The notes under the pieces were generated by a model. The model had not been told where the DNA came from. It did no database searches and worked only from the letters and a program-made list of their open reading frames with translations. From Plantago major (lineage: Eukaryota > Streptophyta > Magnoliopsida > Lamiales > Plantaginaceae), in assembly GCA_026545765.1 (NCBI GenBank), contig CM048839.1:24366566-24430565 (forward strand): 64,000 nt of DNA, read 5' to 3'. Shown piece after piece: positions 32,900 to 45,872 of this stretch (its first letter is position 1; every line of letters starts with the position of its first letter). The position numbers and the translations under genes are program-made.

Positions 32900-35866
32900 T
32901 TATCCAATGCTCAACCCGATTGCGGCCTATTCATGCTTAATTGTACCTCAGTTCCTCCACTGATACAGCTAGAAGCTGGAGGTATATGGTACGAAATTAT
33001 CGACAAGAATTCAACAAATAAGTTCACGATTCGTGACACTATACTTGACCAATTCTTGCTCAAGCGACAGTGTTTTTCCTTTGTAAATCTGGCTCTACCC
33101 CAAACTCCTTCAGTTTCCTTTAGAATCTCACCCAATCTCACCATGTTCCCGTGCATCAAGGGTACTCATGATGAAGAAATGAAGCGGCAGTTCCGTAGCC
33201 AAAACTGTTCGTATTACAGTGTGTACTACAGAGATCCTAATAACACTTCTGCAGTCAATGAAACTGCTGTAACTGCTGCAGGGTGTGGAAACTTCAACTG
33301 CCTAGAAATCCCAACCAACATGACTTCACTGACTTGTACCAGGTGCTAACTGCTAATTTCACATTGGAGTGGCATATTTCCGCTGATTGTATGAGATGTC
33401 ACCAAAGAGGAGGGCAGTGTAGTACTAGCAACATGAATGAATTTCTATGCAAAACAGCAGGTATTACTGAAACTTGTTATTCTACCTTGATGTTGTTTGT
33501 ATGCGAGGAAATCCAGTTTAGCACATTTGTTTGAGAATATTAGAATTGGTTTATCGTCGCATTGAAATCTTTATAGAAATAGGAAAAGATTGTTATCTAA
33601 CTTATGTTGGAAATTTTGGGTGGTGATAATCCTGGAAAACATCTATGGATCGTGTAGTCACTTTCCGAACAAGATAATTCGACCCAAATTACAGCCTAGG
33701 TTACACGAATTCCTCGCGGAGATTGACCAAGAATTTAGCTGTTGACTTGGCTTGACCGCTAACTTTTTTTTTTTTTTTTTTCCTTTTGGTTCTTCCAGAA
33801 TCAGGAACCATTTCCTCAAGGAATATATTTGGAATTGTGGCCGGAGTTCTTTCAGCTACTATAGTACTAGTTGCTCTTTGGTGGAAATGTTGCTTCTCTA
33901 AACGCAAAGACACTTTGGAATATGGTACTCAAATTACAACAAACTATGTCATACATTTCCTGCTTAGCAGACATATCTATCTTGATTTTGACTCTTTAGA
34001 CAAAAAATTCTGTTATGTACATACAGAGCTGAGGGGAATGAACTTCCAGACTAGTTCTTATACATATCGGCAAATTAAAACTGCCACAGATAGTTTCAGT
34101 CCAGCAAATAAAATTGGACAAGGTGGTTTCGGTCCTGTATACAAGGTAACTTAAAGATTGACTGTTCATTTTCAAAGGGGTTCTGCTCAATGTGGAAAAG
34201 TAAATCATTTGTTGCAATATATGTGAAGGGTACGTTGTCAGATGGTACTGTTGTGGCCGTAAAGCAGCTTTCATCCAAATCAAGACAAGGAAATCGTGAA
34301 TTTGTCACTGAAATAGGAATGATTTCTGCTCTACAACACCCTAATCTTGTAAAGTTGTATGGTTGTTGTGTCGAAGGGAACAACTTATTGCTTATCTACG
34401 AGTACATGGAAAACAATAGCCTTGCTCGTGCACTATTCGGTAAGTTCCAAGATTAGCTTATCTCAACTGAATATTTTGTATTTGCTGGAGATGCAAATTA
34501 GCATGATCTAAGTAACTCCATTGCACTACTGAATGTTCACCCAGGTTCAGAAGATAACAAGTTGAACATGGACTGGCCAACAAGGCACAATATCTGTGTT
34601 GGGGTGGCTAAAGGTTTGGCTTATCTACATGAGGAATCAGCACTGAAAATCGTCCATCGTGACATCAAGGCTTCAAATGTGCTTCTTGATGAAAATCTCA
34701 TCCCCAAAATATCAGATTTTGGCCTTGCCAGACTACATGAAGAGGATGACACCCACATTAGCACACGCGTTGCAGGAACTTTGTCAGTACACCCGCACAT
34801 TTTTTTTACTTTTCATTACGCTTACTTAAATGCCCTGTGATGGTAGTTGTCTTATAATTTGGCTTAATTCCCAGTTTTTTCAAATTAGGAATACCTGTAA
34901 CAAATTGGACTTAAAAACAACACATTGCTAGTTTCCTAAATCAGGATATCTGTAACAATATTGAACGTAGAAACTGAATATTGTTAGATCGTAGCAAAAC
35001 TTAAGGGATTAATTTATATGTTATTGTGCAGGGGTTACATGGCACCTGAATATGCTATGAACGGATATTTGACAGACAAAGCAGATGTATACAGTTTTGG
35101 AGTTGTTCTGTTGGAAGTTGTCAGTGGAAGGACCAATATTATCAAACCAGGAGAGGAATTCAATCTTCTTGGCTGGGTAATGTAAATAATCCTAAGGGAT
35201 ATTATGCATGCTTGACAGTTGATGCCTTACACTACACACCTCATTTGTTTCAGTTTACGTTACTAACAAAAACTTTTGAGAACTACACAGAATCAGCTTT
35301 ATTTTGGACGTACGGTACTATCCCTGTGCAAAACCTTTCGTCTATCACCCTCACCACATTAAAGTCATACAATCTGAATGCAAGTTGAAGTAATTTTAGA
35401 AACCAACAACTCTCTGATCTATAATTAGGTGGATATGCACCATACATAAGAACCCTCAGTCCTAGTGCATCCACTGCATAAGTCCTTTCTTTGGCATCCG
35501 TGACAGTGAAAAGTTTCCGTTTGTTTTCTTTAGGCCAAATTCTTGAGTGAGACTGATGACTTAATGGAACTAGTAGACCCAAGATTGGAGTCACATTGCA
35601 ACAAAGAAGAAATTCTGGCGACTATCAACATTGCACTAACTTGCACGAATTTTGTTGGTGCTGAGAGACCAAGCATGTCGACTGTGGTGAGCATGCTCAC
35701 GGGGGCAAGGGAGTCTACTCCCTACTTGAACATTTTCCGTGTTGGATCTCCGGGTCAGGGCATTTTTGAGCTGCAAAGATTCGACAGAAATACAGTCCCT
35801 GACTGGGCCATGGTGGAAGAGGTTCCATTGACGAAATGTGGAACTGATATGTACCCAACTAATTAA
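32900..35866 (+). pseudogene. Chimeric receptor kinase (gene I): broken ectodomain, intact kinase exons
   Basis: The ectodomain exon (32900-33460) lacks the start, signal peptide and first cysteines; it begins at SNAQPDCGLF. It has a frameshift near 33285-33300, after which FTLEW and CMRCHQRGGQC continue in another frame. The remaining exons 33799-33924, 34027-34145, 34229-34439, 34545-34782, 35032-35176 and 35534-35866 are all open. They encode a complete LRR-VIII-2-like kinase with [30 protein letters not shown] and a full C-terminal tail ending DMYPTN. Exons 2-4 are almost identical to gene E, whereas exon 5 ([20 protein letters not shown]) is most like gene D, so the gene is a mosaic. It is probably a pseudogene unless another start exon is used. 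Confidence 0.75.
33711..34439 (+). repeat. Near-identical duplicated tract (copy 2)
   Basis: Partner of 13077-13803. It starts at TCCTCGCGGAG within intron 1 of gene I and ends at the donor after the ALFG exon. By eye only about four substitutions or single-base indels separate the copies apart from poly-T length. Confidence 0.85.
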
Positions 35867-36858
35867 ATGACATTGAAATTTCATGTATATGTAGTAGGAT
35901 GCTTATCAATTTGTGAGTTAAGTGTAAACATAAATGATCAAATGCAACATACTCCCTCCGTCCCAGAGAACTTCATACAATAGGGTTAGCGCACAGTTTT
36001 ATGCGAAAATTAAAGTAATGATAAAATATAGAAAATGTGGAAAGATTGAATTCAAGATTGCAATTTTTGGTAATGTTTATTATTTGTTTATAAACATCAA
36101 TTATACAAGACTTCATACAATATTGGTAAAGTTGAGATTGTTTATTATTTGTTGGGTGTGGGATAGCTTCCTTTTTTGGTAATGTTTATTATTTGTTAGG
36201 TGTGGGGTAACTTACTTTTTTGGTAATGTATGATGTTCTGTAGAACGGCTAAAAATGACAAATGTATGAAGTTCTACAGGACGAAGGGAGTAGTACTGAT
36301 AAATGTTAATTGGCAATAGACACAAGTTTTTCTAAGACAATCTTGAACGTGCGGATAATCCTGAGAATTTACTTGTTTTCTGTACTATGAGAAGCTGGAA
36401 CATTGTTGTTACTAAATCTGTCATTCACTGCAGAGACTAGTTGTATCACTCTGGCATTTGCCATGGGTACTCATTCTTCAAAACTATTTATAAGTCTGAA
36501 GTATTAGTCAGCTGCTCCAATATTACGTCTGGTCTTTTTCGTAGGCATGACTCTGAGAATGGGGTCTTATATCAAACATAAATTGTAAGGTCACCACTCA
36601 CCATTAATGGGAGAACATTTTGTGTTCCACGAAAACAAGGATGGCAACAGCAGACAGTTTATAGATAAGAAATTGCATGGTTTCAAAAAAAAGCACCAGA
36701 ACTGCCACAAAAATAAGGCTATCATAATTATGATGCAATTTGCATGATGTATTATTCAACAAGAATCCAAGATAATTCTAACATCAATTGGAACAGGTTA
36801 GACTAGTGTTAAAGTATACATTCAGCACTCCCCGAAGACTGGTGAAATGGTCATCAGT
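35867..36858. repeat. Duplicated 3-prime flank (copy 2, after gene I), interrupted by a MITE
   Basis: Matches 27429-28040. The only large difference is a MITE at 35952-36290. Copy 2 then passes into the 3-prime region of the carrier gene. Confidence 0.85.
35952..36290. mobile_element. Stowaway-type MITE inserted in the duplicated flank
   Basis: The left end is CTCCCTCCGTCCC and the right end ACGAAGGGAG, flanked by TA at 35950-35951 and 36291-36292. The uninterrupted site exists at about 27500-27530 in copy 1, which makes this copy a later insertion. It is related to 20750-20997 (shared AACTTCATAC, TATTATTTGTT and AATGTATGAAGTTCT phrases). Confidence 0.85.
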
Positions 36859-37052
36859 AACAGTAAAGAAAGCCTATCTACACCAAATCTGAGCAATTTC
36901 GCTTGAGAATAAGCCTCAGATAATATGGTGGTTTAACTCACTCGACAAGAGGAAGCTCGGAGAAAGTGAAAAGAAAACACGTACAACAGGGAAGACAGAA
37001 GAATATGAAATTATCTCAACTGCTTATTATTGACTTCTATAATTCACCAGGT
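36859..37052 (-). other. 3-prime region of the NAD carrier gene
   Basis: AT-rich sequence following the carrier stop codon on the minus strand. It probably contains its 3-prime UTR. Confidence 0.4.
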
Positions 37053-40000
37053 TTAAAGCTTATCTGTTCTGCCCAAAGGAATAAGAGGAGTTCTATCATT
37101 TGATAGATTTTGAGCCTGATGCAAAGACTTGTTGTCTCGAGGGGTACCAGTTCCTCCCTGAGACTTAGGTTTAGGGTACTTCTCGTCTGGAGGGGATATG
37201 CGAACCAAAAATTTATGTATCAACTCATAGCTGGTAAATGTTATAACAGCAGATGGAGTTGTTCTCAAGAGATTAGTAGCACAGCCGCGATAAAACCCAG
37301 GAACACCTTCTTTTTTCAACACCTGCTTAATGCAATCTACTACACCCGCATACTGCAACTTAGTATTCCGCAACTGACCCTGCTCTTGGAGCCTTGACCG
37401 CACAACCTGGTGGAGAATAAATACCAGTACAAAAGATAAAAAATCAAATCATGCAATAGTGACAAACAAGAAAACAATAAACAATACCAGTCCTTCCCAC
37501 ATATAGGATAGAGACTACCTAATTTCAGAAAAACACAAACAACACTAGGGTTCTGCATGTTTAATGTGAAAATGGGACGGAAGAAAAAATAAAAAAGAGG
37601 AAAAAAATTGAAATCCTTCAGAAAATGTTTGAGGAAAACCAAATATCTTCCACATTTTCCTACCAGGTGAGCCTCGAAAATTGAATATTTTTCATTTTAC
37701 TCTTGCCAAATTCTTGTAAAAGTAAGATTTTTCTAATACTATAAAAGAAAATACTATATTCCTCACACCCCAAATGTATGGCACACTCACCTTATTTATA
37801 CTAATGTCATGTGATTTTCCTATTATTTAGGAAAATCAAGTCTTTTTACAAGACTTCCTTTTCCCACTATCCCTAGAAAGTTAAAACATGCAGGGCCTTA
37901 ATGCAAAATGACAGCTTAAGTTCTACATCTAGAAGAAAAGAACAATAAATTGTAGAGAACCTTTCTTGAAAAGTATTAGATCATTTGGATACTGGCTTAA
38001 GGGTCATACGCATTATGTAACATTTTCAGAAGTTCCATTCATATATTGCCCAATGCCTCAGGGTAAATCTTGAAAAATGACGGGCTGAATGAGCTAAACA
38101 ACCCATATATCCTAGGTTCTTTTTGTAAGTTATCCAAGCATTTGGTGAGACTCATACCTCGTGAGGGTAAGTTAACAGGGAAGCAAGCACTTTGGCAAAT
38201 GATGAGGCAATCGCAACATCCCAGGAACAGAGCTCGTTGACACTTTTATTCTCTTCAAAATCAGGGCAGAAAATAAATTACCGTTAATACTAATAGGACG
38301 TTTGAAGTGATAGTAAAAAGCCCAAAATTGGAAAAACGATCAGGAGAGAATACAGCCTCAAAGTCTTACGTCGTTCAGCCATGTAACATTTTATTCTCTC
38401 ATACGCAGGGAATTGGATAGCAACATGACTGATCCCAGCTAGTGAAGGCAGAAGGCCACTGTCAACGAATGACAAGAAAAGAAAATATGTAAGGACCACA
38501 ATTATTCAAATGTTTTCAAGATAACTAATGAATGCTTGAAATTTTGAGCAACAATTTTAAAGCCTTTAGATGTCAATGTATTAGACATTTTGCCTGTGAA
38601 GCAAATAACCCACCTGTACCATCCTCGAAACCCTTCTTCATGTACAATTCTCCTCAGAGCAGAGAAAATGTTCTTATATGGAACCACACCATGTCTCATT
38701 CCTTGCGTCTAAACATAAAGATGAGTTCACATCAGTAAATTGAAAGGATGCTTGTATATAACCTACAATGGGGTAGCACTAACAATCTGAAACTTACTTG
38801 CAGTCGTGTCTTCACTACCCACAATGGATTTGTAGCAATTGCTGTTGCAGCACCAGCACCAGAAGCAGCTATCATGTTCGCACCAATTGAAAGTTGCTCA
38901 TTGCCACTCTCTGTATAGTCACAAAACAAAAAGAAAACAAACAAACAGACAGACAGAGATAAGTTAGAAGAACCTAAAAAAACAAAATAAAAGACTTAAC
39001 TGTCTCTGCCTACTATCGCCCTATATTGGGTCAAATGACAGCACTGATAGAATATCAGCAGGGTTTGTAAGCAAAGACTATACCATTTGAATGAAGAAAT
39101 TCTTTGAGTTGTCCATAAACTGCAAAGTAGACCTAGAAATGATGAATGATCTGTTACTATGGAGATAAATACAAAACAATTTTTCCAAGAGTTTTCAGCT
39201 AAAAAACAGAGTGTAAGATATCAACTTATAAGTAAAGAAAACTAAAAGCGTGAATCATTATGTCGATAATGTACACTATGACTTGAAAAGTGCAAGTCTA
39301 CAAGTGGTATAAAAGCAGTTGTATAGAGAATATAACCACGAGACATAGCAAAGTTGAATTTGGAATAGGGGACCCATGCATCATTTGCTACCCTTTTAAA
39401 ATTAAGGGAAACCAAAGATCTATTAAGATCTCTTGAAAATCCTCATTAAATTGAGTGTAAAAAAAAAATGCAAAGACATTGACAAATAGATAGGGTGTTT
39501 TAAATAACCTAAGATACACAAAAGTTACATAACAGTAAAGGTAATACTTACAGCCCAATTGGGAAGTAATGCTGCCAGTGTAGGTGTAAGGCCCCGGTAA
39601 AGTCCCTTCGGTCCTTCACTTCGGAGTATATTTTTAAGGCTGACTAAAATTACACTGCCTAATAGTCACCAAAAAAGTGAATTAATATAATAATACTTGC
39701 ATAAAGTGAGAAATGAACAATTTAAACCTGGAGAAAGTGAAATGTGTTTGGGTTCAATAGGGATGAAATCCCAAGGTATAAATGTGATTCTAGATTTAGG
39801 TTAAGTTCAAGATTCCAAGACATATTATCTGACCACCACACGAGATCCTGATACCTACAGTAAAATACAATTGGAAGTTGAAAGCAATGAGGAATACCTA
39901 AGTTATGGTCGCTCGGTAGGGCAATTTGAACATTAATTGCAAGACATGGAAAATATGAACACAACCATGACAGCTTATGAAACCTAGATAGACGGATTTG

Positions 40001-41665
40001 TGAAATGAAGGTCAGAATTAGATGTAAACATGAAAACTGTAGTCAGATACTCAGGTTAGTGATGGCCTACATCCATTTATTTCTGAAGTCCTGAAGAATA
40101 TTGCTAGTGATTTATCTTCAAATAAATGCAGATAGGAGAATGGCTAGAAAGCACCACTACGATTTGCATGTAATATTATCCACGTTTTCTTTCAAAACTA
40201 GAACTTCTGGCATTTACTTTCAGAAAGCGCAGAAATACTAGCTCATAAAACTGCTATGTTTTAGTAGTATGGTTTGAGTCTCTAAGAAACAGGACACATA
40301 AATAAATCCCAACTTATCTAGAAAACATAGTGTGTTGAGGAGGAAACTATGAACAATAATCATTAACTGACCACCAGAACAACCTGCGAACATGGTTTTC
40401 AAAGTTCAGGCACATGCCAGAGTTTTTAATTTTTCTTTATCATCACAAGTCACTTAATGCAAATATGATAAGCTGATAGTGTGCCATGATTACAAGCTCA
40501 GAACTTATCCAGTTCTTGCAGCATGGACGTCACGGAAGAAACATGGAAAGGTGATAAAGTTTTCTCATCCTAAGTCCAAACAAACATTTTCCTCTACTAA
40601 ATAACAGGAATGCAACAAGAAAAAGAATACCCGTTAACAATATTTCTTTTCTTTTCTTTTCTTTTTTTGAAGTTCATTACCAATAATTCATTTGAAGAAC
40701 ATGAAATTTCAAATGCAGGAACCCAAATTTGGGAGTCATGCAGCTTAACTGTGAGCTAGGTGGACTACATCACAGGACATGTTCAGTTTCCATGTTGACT
40801 ACTTGTGAAGTGATTTCAAGTCGCACGTAAGCGTACAATGTGGGTGCACAACAAAAAGTTGTTTGTGGTTACAGAAAACTGATTTCATTAAGTATAAATA
40901 CATAAGAAATTCTATGAAAACTTCTTAAAGAAAGCCCCATCGCTCTACCCTCTACTTGAACCAGAAAATATAAACCAGAGTTAGTTCTTTACGCCACCAA
41001 CTGCACTCCTCTGGTTTGAGACTTGAGTCAATATTACTCTTAATTAACAAAAAGAAATGCTACATACTAACTCAACAAAAAAAATCTACCACCAATGATC
41101 AAAATTATCAATACAAAAGCAATATCGTTTATCCTTGTGTCTCGCCATAGCAATAACAATTCGTTCATAATTCCCTTTATAAGCAAAACGAAAGAGAAAT
41201 TCCACCCTCACTACTCAGATAGAACACATTACAAACAAGCTAATTGCAGCACCTAAAGTCTCAGCCTAAAACTAAATCTATGTACTGAATCTCAGTACTG
41301 TTATAGCTCCGCAATCACTCTCCCTCACTAACAAGTAATGTAGCAGATCGCTATCGAAAAACAAAGCTTTCAAGAAACCAATTCGTCAGCAAATACACAC
41401 ACCTCTATGAGTAGAACCAGGTTGCATCTGAGGCAAGCCATGGACTTGAAGCCTCGTCTTTATCACATCCAACGGACACATAGCTGTCGCAGCTATAGCA
41501 CCTGAAAAATCACAAAATCAAGAAAACCAAAACCATCAAAACTCAACAAAGACGAAAAAAGAAAATTCCCAAAAAAGCCAAAGTTACGAAATTACCCGCA
41601 GCTGCACCAGAGCCAGCGTCGAAGAGGATTTCTCTCAGGTTCCTATGCTCACCGGCAACAGTCAT
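37053..41665 (-). CDS. NDT2: Mitochondrial-carrier-family NAD transporter (NDT2-like)
   Basis: Nine exons on the minus strand: 41665-41596, 41501-41403, 39658-39552, 39132-39084, 38910-38798, 38708-38614, 38458-38370, 38252-38158 and 37406-37053. They join with matching phases to 356 residues. Three repeats carry the carrier signature PX[D/E]XX[K/R] variants: [10 protein letters not shown] (from 33), [10 protein letters not shown] (137-146) and PHEVVRSRLQ (237-246). The spacing is 100 residues, as in a six-helix carrier. [39 protein letters not shown] and the tail PLIPLG match plant NAD transporters NDT1/NDT2; the long hydrophilic tail favours NDT2. Members exchange NAD+ for nucleotides across organelle inner membranes. 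No lesions are visible. The largest intron (39659-41402) contains no recognised element. Confidence 0.88.
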
Positions 41666-42230
41666 CTTAACAGTACTAATTTATTCAAAAAGAAGTTGAG
41701 CAGAAACAAAAAAAAAAATTGGTACTTTTTCTGTTTAATCGAAGCTCAAGAAAATAGCCCTAAAATGTAAAATCGGTGTTTACAGTATGAAGGTGTAAGT
41801 AAGTGTATGTATATTCACGGTTGCGGCGTAATTGACAAGTCAGTTGAAAGGAGGAGTCTTTCTCCATTCCAACCAGGTCACTTGAATTGAAGGACTAGAA
41901 CGCGTAAGAGAAGAAGTAGTTCGATTCTTTCCTCTTTTGGTGTAGTGTTTGTTTTCTGTCTGATATTTTCTCTCCAGTTTTATGTTAACTTCATTTCTTA
42001 AATCTTTTGTCCTTTTCTCTAGGTCTAATGTAACAAGTACAATTTGATGATACAAGAATTATTGTATGGTGAAAATGTAAATAATGCACAAAGGTGGTTA
42101 GAGATGAAGGGATGTTGAAATGCAATGACTTCCGGTTGATATTTGGTTTGGTCCCAAAGGGTATCAATGTTTTATCGTGAAGGTGGAATATATATGGCAC
42201 ACCATGGTCTTTACCTTCTCGACTTCGTAA
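41666..42230. other. Upstream region of the carrier gene
   Basis: It contains the 5-prime UTR and promoter of the minus-strand carrier and ends at the TAA target site of the next MITE. No other gene is visible. Confidence 0.4.
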
Positions 42231-42726
42231 GACCACCGGCATTGGTGACGCGACAATGACGCGTCGTCGGCTGATGACAGGATCCGTGATGAAATTCCGC
42301 TGCATTGGTGACGCGTCATCGCGTCGTCATGAAATTTTTAAAAAAAAAAATTATTTACATATTTACCATATTATATATAAGAGTGTTTAAAAGTTGAAAT
42401 TAATAAAATTGAATTTTTATAACTCATTTTACAATTTATTAATGTTAATTAAGAGAAAAAGATGAGTTGGTGATGGAATTATCCAAACATAGTCAAGAGT
42501 GGTCTCTATTTATAAATCTCGAAAAAATAAAGACGTTGGTCATTTTTATTTATTTTTTGCATTTTTATTTTGAAAGTTATAGCCGTTTGAAATTGGACAA
42601 ATTCGAAATTCAAAAAAAATAAAGTGCCCATGTGTTAGACAAGTGGCAGCAGCCAACCTGTAATGACGCGGGACGAGCATGGCGCGCCACCGCCTGCATC
42701 GCAGGACGCCTGCATTGCAGGCGGTC
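42231..42726. mobile_element. Tourist-like (PIF/Harbinger) MITE
   Basis: Inverted ends GACCACCGGCATTG and CAATGCAGGCGGTC (reverse GACCGCCTGCATTG) are flanked by TAA on both sides (42228-42230 and 42727-42729). This is the 3-bp duplication typical of PIF/Harbinger elements. Subterminal regions carry GACGCG-rich sequence. No coding sequence. Confidence 0.75.
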
Positions 42727-43893
42727 TAAGGGACGTGTAGGACTGGAGATGGCTGGTTGAAATCGTAACCAAAATTTTGGCACATGCAATGACTATAACC
42801 TAGTATAACCGTTTAAACAATAGCCATAACCGTAGGTTTAGGTTGTAGATGGGTTTTTTGCAATTTTTGTGAATAAAAAGATTTTGGTCCGGGCCGACCA
42901 AATTTTTTTCCTCGTTACTGAGCCCTTTATCAAGTGTAATTAGCCTTGTATTTGTTTATGTATCAGGTTGGGACAAATTACCATAATGCATCCCCACCTG
43001 CGAATTAGGTGACATTTTTCAACAAATTTTACGAACGAATGCTCTTATTTCCATATCAGTTTTGCGCAATTCGGTAATGATGTTTGGGCTAAAAAGTGTA
43101 ATATGCATAACATAAACTTGTGAATGTATAGATCCCAAAATGGGAGACGTGGTGTGTCTGAGCAAACTAGTAAACGAACTCTCAAACGTATCTATTTTTT
43201 CTTATTTATCTTCTTCTTTAACAGTTTTCCATATTAACATATTCAATATTCGTGGAGACACCATACAAACTTGGTTAACGGTTTACCTCAATAATTTTTT
43301 GCTACTTTTATGTAAGTACTGAAATCTCTAAACCCGACCGGTCGATCCTGGTTGAACCCGACTAAACACCGGTCCAACTGAGTTCATTCGGTTAAACCTC
43401 GATCTAGAGATATGAGTTGGTCAACGCCCGAGTCCAGGCTTTAAAACATATGTAAATATTAAGTATCAAAAGTAGTGCAAATTTTTCTCAGGTACACGGA
43501 GTTATATGTCAAATCAACAAATTATAATCTCCTCAAAATGGCTTCTGACATTTTAATTTACTTCGAGTGTGACTGTAACGAATTACGCTTTGTGGTTCAA
43601 GAGGAAATCGTATAAGCTCGTTCCCTAGAACCGTATAAGAAATTTTCTCTTCTTCTTACGGCTCGACAAAAAATGATTGAATTTAAAGTTTTGTCTATAA
43701 AATAAAATATACTATTATTTCAGTTTCAGGAAGAAAATATATAAGAAACCGTTTGTACTTATAACAAGTCGGCTAATATATTGAGAGGTCTTGACCTCGC
43801 TTTCTTTGTCTCTTTTGAAATTCAATTTAAATTCTTGAGTTCGATCAAATTCTTAAGACTTGTGAGACAATTCAAAGTTTCAAATGATATTTA
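42727..43893. other. Spacer with dispersed repeat remnants
   Basis: No gene. About 43325-43445 is rich in CCGGT, GGTTCAACC-like and GGTTTTAAA-like phrases, typical of a common dispersed plant repeat, but I cannot delimit it. Confidence 0.35.
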
Positions 43894-44072
43894 TGTTAGA
43901 GATAAATGTACAAGAGTTTGTATCTAATTAGACATGTAACTAGATGAAGTATTATCTATTCAGAATACTCTTCTAGATTATAAGTAAGCTCTAGAAGCTT
44001 CTCATACTTTTATATATACTCCATGTACTACTAGTTGAATATACAGAATAACAGTACAGTTATTTCTTAACA
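43894..44072 (+). repeat. Left LTR of the copia element
   Basis: Begins TGTTAGAGATAAATG and ends ATTTCTTAACA. Partner of 55613-55791 with the same length. Confidence 0.9.
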
Positions 44073-45872
44073 CGTTATCAGCACGATAGTGCTCACCAAT
44101 TTTTCATTCCTAATTTCGGTGTACCACCAAAACTATATACTACCATTAGGCCGAAGCAAATTTCCGTGCACCTCAGAACATGGATGTGGTTGATGATCAT
44201 TTGGAGATTACTAAATCCATCCATTCTTACTGCCAGATTAGAATATTGCAAGCGTGGATGTTCAACGACTCATGAATTCAAGGATCACTAATCCAACCTT
44301 CTCTCTAGCTCATGGATGTCTTTTGATTATGATAAAGATTGTACTTTGGTTTACTTTATACTATGCTATATACTGCAAGAATATATTCACACTGATTATT
44401 TTTTCTAACTTAAATTGTATCCTTAAAACAACGTTGAATAGAAAATTTTGGTACAGGATGAACGGATGACTCGCGATGGCCCCTGACCTATTACCTTACC
44501 TCCGTCATAATTTAATTACACTACAATTCTTACATTCATAATTAACCATGCACGTATATATTGATTGGAGTTGTAACTCATTCGACTAAAGTTTTTGTTT
44601 GATGATTGCATGTACATGATTATGACTATTGACCATCCGGGGTTCTGTCGTTGAAGCTACATGTTATCGGAATTAAAGAAGTTTCCATCACCGTTGAAAG
44701 ATCTATAAGTTTTATTTTGTTTATTCAATTCTTCATTCTTATTATACTAGTACTAACCCGTGGTGATGCCACGGAATAATTTACTTTTAATAATATACCA
44801 GAAAGAGGATAATTCAATCGGCATAATTAGAGTACTCAAACTAACAACAATACAAGCTTATAATAGAATTTAATCGACTGCAAAGCAAAAAAAAAAAAAA
44901 CATTCATATATTAGTTGTAATTCAAATTTAGCATAAAACAAAATAAGGAAATATGTTTTTCCCTAACACATTTTCCTGAAAAATCTTATTTTCCTCTATT
45001 CTTTTTCTTTTTCACATTTTTCCTCAAACCAAGTGAAGCATAATAAGTTACCTTAAAGGGTGCAAAATTTTTTGCTTGTAGACAATGTTGGTTATGGCAC
45101 GTAGCAAGTTCGTGTAATCTGGTGAAAATGTCAATTAAATGAGTGTATGGTGTTCCTTCTTTGACATTGATTTCAAACAGACGCACATCTCCAGTGCAAC
45201 CAATGAGATTTCATAATCTTATCATTTCCTTTTTTTTTTTTTTTTGAGAATTATCGTTTTTTGAATTACTCTATATTTTCCCAGGTTTAGCTTTTAAATG
45301 GGTAAGGTCCAATTTAATCAAACCCGCTTGAAACTATAGGGTTGATCCATGTTGGTTATGGTCATTTGCATGTATACGACGACCTGAACACGATAATTAT
45401 TAACAGGTAAATCATCAGATAGGTGTTTACTAAAATTAACTCGTCTGACCCGTTTGAAAATAAGGCAAAATAAACTCGTTTTTAGATTCTCAATTTTCAA
45501 ATTTATTTATGTTCATTAGTCTATTATATAAGATTTTAAACGGGCCGAAAACAACCCGAACTAATCCCGTTAAGGACCCAATGGGTTGATACCCAATATT
45601 CTTATCTAGTTGAAACTATCTATGTACTCCATCCACCCCGATTGAGAACTTAATGCATTTGGGTGGGCGCGTAATTTTAGGTGAAAAATTAAAATAAATT
45701 AATAAAACATAATAATGTAGTTTTTTGTCGGGCTGAAACTGTCCATGTTCAAGAAGTATCAACCTTCACCAACATGATCTAATGGCGGAGGATATGTGAT
45801 CTTAACCATTTCAGTGATTGGGTCATATGGACCTCGTCGTCATTTGTTCCATTGATCACTTTAGCCCCCCTC
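44073..45872 (+). other. 5-prime interior of the copia element
   Basis: Starts with the primer-binding-like CGTTATCAGCACG. The remainder is AT-rich and heavily decayed. A phrase TAACCCGTGGTGATGCCACGG at about 44755 and ACCCGTTT/CGGGCC phrases at 45440-45600 look like fragments of other dispersed repeats. No intact frame. Confidence 0.5.

Noticed and set aside
41991..42305. Minus-strand frame of about 100 codons overlapping the Tourist-like MITE
   Set aside because: It runs from the carrier upstream region into the MITE end and has no domain or conservation support.
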